In this document: piece by piece, positions 23,520-64,000 of the stretch
Layout: the number at the start of each line of letters is the position of its first letter
How positions within the stretch are numbered: position 1 is the stretch's first letter
NCBI RefSeq assembly: GCF_002775205.1
Contig: NC_036461.1
Location: 10,453,015-10,517,014, forward strand
Source of the DNA: Xiphophorus maculatus
Taxonomy: Eukaryota; Chordata; Actinopteri; Cyprinodontiformes; Poeciliidae
Length of the DNA stretch: 64,000 bases
Direction: 5' to 3'
Notes under the pieces: generated by a model
What the model was told of the DNA's origin: nothing
The model's database searches: none
Seen by the model: only the letters and a program-made list of their open reading frames with translations
Position numbers and translations under genes: made by a program

Positions 23520-26500
23520 GTAAATGTCCGTCTTTTCCTTCGCATGGTTGTTTACAAGAGGCCGAGAGCTAAAACAGGGTAGGTCCCCATTGTACTTAAC
23601 ATGAGATGCGGTTATTCTCACCCAAGCTGCCCCGCTAGGCCCCTTTCTATCGCTAAAAGCAAACCTGGAGTTAGCCACTTTTGTGGCTTCTCTTTACCGA
23701 TGGAGCTACTCCACAAGAAAAGTCGGCTTCTAAATACAACTTAAAGAATTATTATGCAGCATTTAAGCCACTTTTCGAGATGTAAACCACTCAGTTTATG
23801 ACAATGACCTCAGCGAACACGCCAGAGAATCTGCTTTTGCTTGAAACTGTCCACCTCTGCTGGAAAAGTTGTTTTTGCTGGAGCTTCGTGGCCCCGGGAG
23901 GCGAATGAAAACAAATGAGCTCAACAAGAGGAGGGCAGCTCATTCATTGTTTAATAAAAACTACCTCTGTATTTGTTTATCTGCTCGATTGCCAGACGTT
24001 TAATCTTTGTTGTTTTAAATTTTCACAGTAACAGATAACAGTAGCCCACCTTTGTTGTGACTCTCAAAATGGGGCCTTTTAACTCCCTTGGTCCACAATT
24101 TAGAACTTCAGGGAGGTCTTAAGGGAGAAAAGTGGCCACAACAGTGTTATTTTGTAGTTTTCCACTCTAGTAATCAGTGCAATGAGATAATGCATGTTTT
24201 TCAAGTCTTCACTGTCATTATCAACACCACCTACAGCAATGACAGTTGTTCGTATCTGCTCTAAATCACTGAGTTTATTTGTGCGAGCGTGTTGAAAAGC
24301 ATGTTGATGGAAGTTTAACGTTACTATGCAGTGATTTCTATTTTTAAAACCAGCAAGTTTATGCTAACAATAAAAACAGAGATGGGTTACAAAGCATTGA
24401 CTTCCACTGTTTTTATTTATTTTTGAATGTGCAGTAGGGGGAAGATAAAACACAAACTCTGATTTGTGTGTATTTAGGATAACATCACAATGGGTACAAG
24501 AGTGGAGAAGGTTGACCAATTCATACTCCATTTTATACCTTGCAGTTCTGTTACCCCCTTGCAGTTCTGTGAGTAAACAAGCCATTTACTCACATAGACT
24601 GTGCATCACTTTACTTTTACTGAAAACTTTCAATTACACTCAATATTTTGAATTATATCTCTCCTGGGTAACTCTAAATAACCTACTAGTGGTAAATATT
24701 GAGTCGTATAACTTGCATTTCATTCGAATTAAAGATAAAGTACAAAGTCTAAAGGTTTAAAAAAAAAGCCAATTCCTGTAAAGGATGAGACCATTTGAAT
24801 CCTTTCCATGTTTGTGAAACATTGCAGTTTGCAGACATATAACACACAGTTACTGTCAGACCAAAACCTTACATCTAAAGATAAAAAAGTGCAACTTGCA
24901 GTTCACCATGAGTAAAGTATAGAAGCTTGCTTTAAGTAGTTTAATGTCAAAGTGGGTATGAAACTTGAAGGGTACAACTTGGTCAGGACAAAAAGTCCCA
25001 AGGTAGAAGACATCATTTCGAAACCACATAAAGTTGAATACAAAATTAGCAGAACTGCAAAGGTGGTGAAAATGGTGATGTGAATGAAATACTCCACACC
25101 CATAGTGACTATTATATTGACAATGTGGCAAATAAGTTACTTTTGACAAATTTTAATATTAATTCTCACACTTTCTAGTAGTATTTGAGAAGGGATTCAG
25201 CTTTATGATAGTTTGACTACCCAAAGCCGTGATGCAGTGGATGGAAAAGCAGACTCGTATGCATTCATCCATTTATTATTTTTTTAAAGATATTTGTTTT
25301 CTGTGGATTTTTGCCACTTGCCAAACGAGTTAAAGCTGTTCTCCAGGTGTATCACTTTGAATGGGTATGGGTTTTTCCAGTAACGTGGTACTTCCTGCAG
25401 TCTGAAATCTTGACTACTTTAGCTCACCTGAAGAACTACTTTCTGAAGGTCAAGCAATGGGATTTTATTTCCTTTTTCTTACTTCCTCCTTCTGTTGTTG
25501 ACTGGAAGAATGGCAATGGTTTGGGCTGTACTCCAGGTGCATGCATGGTGCAATCAAGTGTTATAAGTGGGGCCTGTTTGGTGGTCACTTTTAGTGGTTA
25601 GTAGCTAATAGTGTTTTATTGCAACTTGATTACTGTATCAATTAAATGTCTTTTGATGATCTGTCCCTTGTGGTCTGTTGTGACTCACTTCACTCACCAC
25701 TTTAATTTGTTTTATTGCTCAACATTCCTGAGATCCATTTAGTGTGATATACACCTCCACTGATGACTGAAACATTTTGCAGCAATTGTTCAGAATGCAA
25801 TTAAACAATTTTTTTTTAAAACAAGTTACTTTGAAAAGATGCACATAAAGGGAAAATAAATGTGGATATACACAAAAGAAGTGTGATTAGTTGCCAAATT
25901 CCATTTGTAATTTCTGTAGAAAGTTGTTGTCTTCTAGAGTAGAGGTATTCTTGATTAAATGAGCTATAACAAAACAAATAAACAAAAAATCTGGCTTGTT
26001 GTTGTATAGAGTGATATATATATTTTTTCTGCAGTAGTTTGACAAGTGTTTTTAAAAACAAGTCTATTCATCTGATTTAAGTTTAAGATTGGATTTGTCC
26101 TAAACGTTTTCTACACTGTAATCTCCGCGTGTCTCCGTTTCCCAGAGTTGTAGAACAACACTGTCCCCAGGCATGCTGTACCCTTCATGCCTTCAAGTGT
26201 CAGAATGTTTGTACCGGTCATGAGACTACGTCGGACCGTTTGTGTGTACCCAACGGGGGCCTGGCATGTGACCCGGCGAAGACGCAACAAGCTGGCGTAA
26301 TGAAGGAGCCGGTGACTTGCTTGGCTCGCTCAATGTTCTGTTTTTGAAAATACCAGTCACCTCCCACCCAATACCCCTTCGCAGTTCTGTTGACGTAAAC
26401 GGTTACATGCGGAATCTGAGGAGTGTTGTTTGAAATCTTGAGGCTTTAAGCAGACAAATGCAGACCTGCTTGGGACATGTGAGGTTTTATTAACTCTGCT

Positions 26501-28892
26501 TGTGTTCTCTTTGCCATTTGATTTGAACGTTCTTTGAAATGGGCTTTAGTTTGTCTGAATTGCTTAAAAGTAAATGCATTTACATGAGTCATGAAGGTTT
26601 TGCTTTTCAGGCCATTGCAACACATCTACTATTCTGTCATGGTTGCTCGGTTACAGTTGCTGCAATATTCTTATTATCAATGGTCTATTTTCAGGGAACT
26701 TGAAAGAGGAACTTGGGACTGTATAGTAGTTCATACTAATACCAGTTCCACTGTGGCATTTGAAAGCAAACAAGTGCTGCCTCAGGGGCTAGTTTCACTA
26801 ACAAGTGAGATTATTTGATCTTCTCGATTCTTTGCGATCATTTTGGATAATTGTTCAACCTTCTGTAGCGGCAAATCTGCTGCCGACTCATCTTGTTTAC
26901 CTAGAAAACGGAGGAGAAACGGTTTCTATTTATCTGTGATGACGGAAGTGGTGTGGTGATGTCGGCCTGATTTTCTGCTTCCTGCCTGAAATGCATGGGA
27001 CCGTCCTGTCTGGCTCACTGACAGGCTCGGTGTGTGGCATCTTCTGAAGCATGACACTGATTTGCATTGAATGGGGTGTCTCTTCCACCCTCCCTCTCTC
27101 ACCACCTCCAGCCTCTTTCTACCCTCCTGAAGCTGGAGCCAGAAAGATGAATGATTGAAAACCGCCCCTGACATGAGTACATCCACGCAGGCAGGCGGTG
27201 GCCCAGAGGCCTGTGGACCATGTGACCCGCTGTCGGGGTACTGGGTTCATTTAGTGGCTGCTGGCTGCAGCACTGGCAGCAGCCCAGCTTTTTCCATACA
27301 GGCTGCAGTAGCAACAGGTTGCTGCTATTAAAACAGCAGCGCTCTGTTGCGGCTCCAGAGCCAGTCCTTGTGCATGTGTTGCTTCTTAAACTGTGATTCT
27401 GTGTGTGATCAAGTTTGTTTATGCGATGTATCCCAGTGTGTGTATAATGTGTTCATGCCTGTGTCACGGAGTGCAGTCTTGAAGCTGAAAGGATCAGATG
27501 GTTTGAACAAACCCCAGTTTTGAGTTTCACTTGGTGTCCGTATTCCTTAAGTCTGAGCAAAAATTAATTCTGCTTATGATGGTTTAATCTCAATTCTGCT
27601 CACTTGTAGAAGTGAGAACAGCATCACAGCAGAAATGTGTTGATCACACACTCAGTGACAGATGTAGTTAGGCCCTCGGCTGTAGTGATATGACTTGTTG
27701 TCTGTCAATAGACACATTCACTTCCTGTTGTTTGGCCTCGCCAGTAAACTGAATGAGGCCAGTGAAACGCAGTTCTTTCTCTCTCTCTCTGCTTTGATGG
27801 CTTTTCTCTGATGCAGCTGCAGAAAAATTGATTTTAGTCAATGGTCAGGAATTGCCTGGTGTTCTGTGAGATATTTGTGTACGCAAGCATGCCAATTGAT
27901 CATTGTTTTCCTTCTGCCCTGCATTCAAAGCAGCCTGTATATTCTATAAAGTTGGCTCGAATGGATCAAAGTGCCAAGTGTTTTTGTAGTGATAGCCTGC
28001 AGGGTTTTAGTGTGAGCTGTTGATGGATGACTGATAAGTGTTTTGGATTTTAGCCAGATTATCAGATGACTCTGTATGCCTTTTAACCATACATACTGTG
28101 CCTTACAAATATATCCACATCCCTTGAAGATTGAGATTTTAATCAAAATATGGAAAAGCTCAGAGTATTTCATCTTATTGAGTGAAACAAATTGGCAAGT
28201 AATGTTATGCTGAAGCAAAAAGATAAATGGTTTTGTAAATTAAACTGAAAAGTGTGGTGTGCATATGTATTCAGCCCCTTTAAATTGATACTCTTAAATG
28301 AACTCCAATATAGTAACCTGATTAGTAAATTGAGTGATGTGTAAATTAATGTCAGTAGAAATATAGCTGTCTGTGAAGGCCCCAGATGTTTGTTGGGAGA
28401 ACGTTGGCAAACAGCATCATGGAGAATCTTAACAATTATGATCAAAACATTTCAAGCAATCTTACTTAGTAGCCATTTTTGTCTAATAATATTTGTGTTG
28501 CATTATGGGTCAAAATAACTTTTAAAAAAATGCTTAAAATATGACAGGACTTTAAACGGTAGCAAGTGCTGCACATCTGGACATTCACTTTTATTAAAAA
28601 TATTTTTAATTGCTTAATAAGAAGCCATGACCATATACTGTTAAATTGTTTTAAACAAATTTATAGTGTTTTTTTAGGAACCTACTTGAATATTGATAAT
28701 AAATTGAGGTGAAAGCAGTTGTTTTTTTTTCTTTTCTTCTGATGCATTACGAACTCCAAAATCAGTTAAACATTAAAAAAAATATTTTGGTAGCCAACAA
28801 TTAACTGTTCCAAATATTAGGAACAAATTATTGTTTAAATAGAAGTGAACTATTTTTACTTTTTATGAGTATGCTCCTAAAATCTTCCAAGA

Positions 28893-29080
28893 TATTGAAA
28901 AGAACGAGATCACAGATACAAGCGGCCGAAATGGGTTTTCTCAGTAGGGTGTCTGGGCTCTCCCTTAGAGATAGAGTGAGAAGCTCAGTCATCCGGGAGG
29001 GAATCAGAGTAGAGCCGCTGCTCCTTCACATCGAGAGGAGCCAGTTGAGGCCGCTTGGGGATCTGGTCAGGATGCCCGAG
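28893..29080 (+). pseudogene. Non-LTR retrotransposon ORF2 C-terminal fragment
   Basis: The + strand frame reads RSQIQAAEMGFLSRVSGLSL, then RDRVRSSVIREGIRVEPLLL, then IERSQLRPLGDLVRMP. This is the conserved block near the C-terminus of a fish LINE reverse-transcriptase protein (family form: RSQLRWxGHLVRMP). It is only about 60 residues and stops where the sequence turns into an inverted repeat. It sits inside the Tc1-like copy at 28094-29219. Confidence 0.6.
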
Positions 29081-29093
29081 CGGCCTCAACTGG
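29041..29093. repeat. 19-bp inverted repeat in the LINE fragment
   Basis: Arms 29041-29059 and 29075-29093 pair at 18 of 19 positions around a 15-base loop. Directly after, TGGTGGCTCAG occurs twice in tandem (29091-29101 and 29103-29113). Confidence 0.85.
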
Positions 29094-29950
29094 TGGCTCA
29101 GCTGGTGGCTCAGGATATAGATTTTGTGTATCTATTACACAAAATCTCAATAAAGTAGATTTAAGTTGACAATATTTGAAAAAGTTCCAGGCTTTATGAA
29201 TACTTTTGCAAAGCACCATGAACTGTCATATTTCTGGATTTCAGAATAAACAATGTGTCTGCACTCAAGAAGACATTTTGCAAATGTGGTGTTTGTTTTT
29301 TTGTGGCATTTTGCACATCTAATAAAGAACAGAAGTTGTTCTCTAAACTTGGAATAAATTGTTCTTCATTGATTAGATTTTTGTGATTGGTAAATATTTT
29401 GAAGTTGACATTATGAACAAATTTGAGCATGTTTTATTGGTGAGTAGCAAGGCTAGTACAAGAACAGCTGTCTGTTATAGATCTTTACCTTTTCTGTGAT
29501 TGCCTTAAATCTGCCAATGTTTCCATACTTACCATGTTCATAATGTCATTAAGAGAGAACCTTCCAGACTTGATGAACCATAGAAATGTCTAGACATAGA
29601 AAACAATTTTCTTTTAATTTGCTTCTTGCATCTCTGTGCTTCTTACTTCAATTTTTAATACTTACTCATGCTAAGATTACCTTTGATTCATCTTTCTTCA
29701 GTAACAACTTGCATTCTGAATATTGTTGTTACCACAACCTGGTAGTACTTTTGTATGGTGCATTTAATGACTAGATAAAGGTCCAATTTTTGAGTATTAA
29801 ACCAGGATTTTCTGTTAACTAGCCAAATTTGTGGTTTTTCTCGATTACTTTAGGTCATGAGATCTCGAACTGATCAAAAAAGTTCAGGTTCTTTAAAAAA
29901 TAGTTACAGTAACCCTTAAGTGTCAAATCACAAACTCCAGATTGGATTAC

Positions 29951-30204
29951 AACTACAGACTAATCTTTTTTTTTTTTTTTTTTTTTTTACCCCTCCAGGT
30001 AGGTCTTTTTTTTGTGGGCTCTAGTGTCCCTTTTACGAAAGTAGGCTGACAGGAATGGGGAAGGAGAGGAGGGAAGACATGCGGCAAATGTCGCCGGGTC
30101 CGGGAGTCGAACCCGTGACGGCCGCGTCGAGGACTCAAGGCCTCCAAATATGGGTCGCGCTAACCCCTACGCCACCACGGCACGCCCTAACTACAGACTA
30201 ATCT
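29951..30204 (-). mobile_element. tRNA-derived SINE with exact 16-bp target-site duplication
   Basis: Body 29967-30188, reading on the minus strand. The head has a polymerase III A box (TGGCGTAGGGG) and B box (GGTTCGACTCC), followed by the fish SINE block with ACATTTGCCGCATGTCTTCC. The tail is the A-run, seen as T-run at 29967-29989. AACTACAGACTAATCT flanks it exactly at 29951-29966 and 30189-30204. The perfect duplication and intact boxes mean a fairly young insertion. The promoter is tRNA-like but it is not a functional tRNA gene. Confidence 0.88.
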
Positions 30205-31849
30205 CATTGCTCCTAATGTGTTAGACTTGACTGAAATTGTATTTGCCTCACATCTTTTCTGCAATATGCCTTTTTAAATTCTTGCATAAACATCACTGCA
30301 AACATGATTAATAATATTGTTGCAGAAATTTTAACTATGACACGCTAACCCAACTGACTGAAACTTTAGGTTATAAACACTTGTGTGTCTGAGCGGTTAC
30401 CCGCACTCCTCCACAGCTTGATGAGCAGCCAGATTTTTAGTTTTGTTTTCAAGCGCCACCACCTCGGCACAATAGATCTGATGTGTGTGAATAGAGAGAA
30501 ACGATTCACATAAAAATATTGACTCCACTTCAGTGAGCCCTGATGTGTTTTCACCTTTAACCACACAAAGCTGGCATATGGCTGTGCAGTGCTTGCGTTT
30601 TAGATGCTCATGCATTGCAGCAGTGCTTTGCATTGTGTGTATTTAACTTGCATGTTGACAACTGAGACAATCTCATCCATTTGGGTCTCTACAGGAACTT
30701 ATTTTAATTTTCAATTTCAAACCTTTGAAAAGTTAAAGGATACGTCCAGATTTCCGATATAGGTCTGAAATTTGGTAAGCTAAGTCATTGCTTGTTTTGT
30801 TTGTTTTTTTATTGCTTTTTCATCTTTTTGAGAAGATTGCTGGTGGCTTAGAGGAATTCGGGTGCCATTTCATTTTGAACAAAATGTGCTACAATGTGCC
30901 TTTAGGTTTATAGAGGATACAAACTAGAGCAATCTAAGGTCAGTTTGAAAGTAAGAAAAGGTCATTTACTATAGTTCTTTTATTCATATATATATAAGTA
31001 GTTCTTAAATGAGGTACTGGAATGTGCAGAAACTATGATCCACATGGATTCCTGCTATCCACTGCACAAGTAATTAAACTTAAGACAATTAAATTTAGCG
31101 GTTTTTGTTAGTCATTCCGTTTACTAAATTATGCAGCCGATAAACTGCTTCTGTTTATTTGACTGTATTGCAAATATTGCACTTCCCAAATGCACATAAT
31201 ACATGTTAGCAAGTCGCAACCACTTGAGTTTAGCAAAGCATTTATGCCATTTATTTACTGGCTGATATTGATTTATCAAAAAAAAATTTAAGTCCTCCAC
31301 CTCACTGGAAACCCCCTCAACTATGAATGTGTCTGTACTGTTTTGATCATATCGAAAGGATTTTAATCACAACAAGTAAAAAAATTTTGCTGCAGCAGAA
31401 GCTGAAGGATAAATTTTGATACAAAAGCAAAACAAGCCTGACAGCCTAATAAAGTGTGTAGCTTGTGTGAGAATGATTTGATGTCATCCTTTTTTTTTCT
31501 TTTTCTTCAGAGCAGCTCTGGTCATGCGTGGAGGGGAAAACTCCTGGTCTATCAGGAGTGGTTGTGCAGGTTGTGAACAGTGTGGAATTTTCCAGTACGG
31601 CAGACTTCATGAATGTCAAAACACACTGCCACGTCATTTGAACCTTGAAATGTTGCAGGTTCCTCTTATTAAAACGACACCACTGTTGCTGCAGCATGTC
31701 CTCCTTTGGCTGGGCCATAAAGCACGAGGATCCTCTCAGTTACACTGCTTCCAGTCTGCTTTGTTGACCTGAGGGTTAAAATTTAGACAGATGGAAAAAG
31801 ATTTTTCACCTCAACTTGGGGCTAATTTTTACGTTTCCTCGAATAATAG

Positions 31850-31980
31850 GTTACCACCATTGAGAAGGCGGCCTTAAACCCCAGGACCCCATCTGCAGGC
31901 TCCTGCATTGGGCTGAGTGAAGGAAGCAAAGTTGTGTCTCTCCTGGTGGGAAACCTGGATCCTCCATCTTGTCCACCAAC
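31850..31980 (+). other. akt1 5' UTR part of the first coding exon
   Basis: Two acceptors are possible: AATAATAG ending at 31849 (131 nt of UTR) or the stronger TTTTTCTTCAG ending at 31510 with a long pyrimidine tract (470 nt of UTR). The ATG at 31981 has context caacATGa. Confidence 0.5.
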
Positions 31981-63999
<32,019 letters not shown>

Positions 64000-64000
64000 G

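Larger units (their letters stand above)
28094..29219 (+). mobile_element. Tc1-like element with both ends and a foreign interior
   Basis: The 5' end reads TACTGTGCCTTACAAATAT at 28094, with family blocks AAACTGAAAAGTGTGGTGTG, TATTCAGCCCC, TGTGAAGGCCCC and AACAGCATCATGGAG after it. The 3' end has CACAAAATCTCAATAAAGTA, then GAATACTTTTGCAAAGCACC (29198-29217). The interior does not match the transposase and includes a LINE-derived block, so this copy is non-autonomous. The TA before 28096 fits a Tc1 target site. Confidence 0.65.
18335..31510. other. Divergent zbtb42-akt1 interval, no coding gene
   Basis: Apart from the entries listed for transposons, microsatellite and candidate first exon, I see no protein-like frame. 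GC-richer blocks at about 19150-19450, 19600-20050, 26110-26400 and 26950-27360 stand out from the AT-rich background and may be regulatory, but nothing specific can be claimed. Confidence 0.45.

Noticed and set aside
30050..30188. tRNA gene on the minus strand
   Set aside because: A and B boxes are present, but the fold is not a proper cloverleaf and the sequence continues into a SINE body with poly-A tail and target duplications.

Overview
The window reads as nuclear DNA of a ray-finned (teleost) fish. It is AT-rich with small exons and long introns. It carries many decayed Tc1-like transposons, tRNA-derived SINEs of a type common in spiny-rayed fish, hAT-type miniature elements and (TA)n runs. 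I found no bacterial operon, phage, CRISPR array or viral gene.

Three protein-coding genes can be supported. (1) siva1 (+), 225-3086: four coding exons and a complete 168-residue Siva-type protein with a cysteine-rich zinc-binding C-terminus. (2) zbtb42 (-), 15669-14089: one uninterrupted coding exon giving a 526-residue BTB/C2H2 zinc-finger repressor, with a 5' UTR intron just upstream of the start. (3) akt1 (+), first coding exon at 31981 and running off the right edge: ten coding exons give residues 1-383 plus two bases (PH domain and most of the kinase domain). The last exons, with the C-terminal lobe end and the hydrophobic motif, lie outside the window.

Layout: 1-224 siva1 promoter; 225-3240 siva1; 3241-12366 non-coding, with one CpG-enriched patch near 4740-5260; 12367-13391 a hAT-like element; about 13400-14088 probable zbtb42 3' UTR; 14089-15683 the zbtb42 coding exon; 15684-18050 its upstream intron and candidate 5' exons; 18050-31849 the divergent intergenic region and akt1 5' region, with several transposon remnants and a CpG-rich candidate first exon ending at 23519; 31850-64000 akt1, whose first coding intron alone is 18.6 kb. 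The introns are filled mostly by old Tc1-like copies.

zbtb42 and akt1 are head to head, as ZBTB42 and AKT1 are in human. Relative to siva1 the zbtb42-akt1 block is inverted compared with the human order. The three genes are neighbours but not one pathway: siva1 is an apoptosis adaptor, akt1 is the PI3K-dependent kinase and zbtb42 is a transcriptional repressor.

I did not find a new biological system. The best second-look items are a GC-AG intron in the akt1 PH-domain region, a (TA)n microsatellite grown inside a Tc1-like terminal repeat, a cluster of perfect hairpins beside another (TA)n run, an out-of-frame upstream ATG overlapping the zbtb42 start, and a hAT-like element with internally repeated units.
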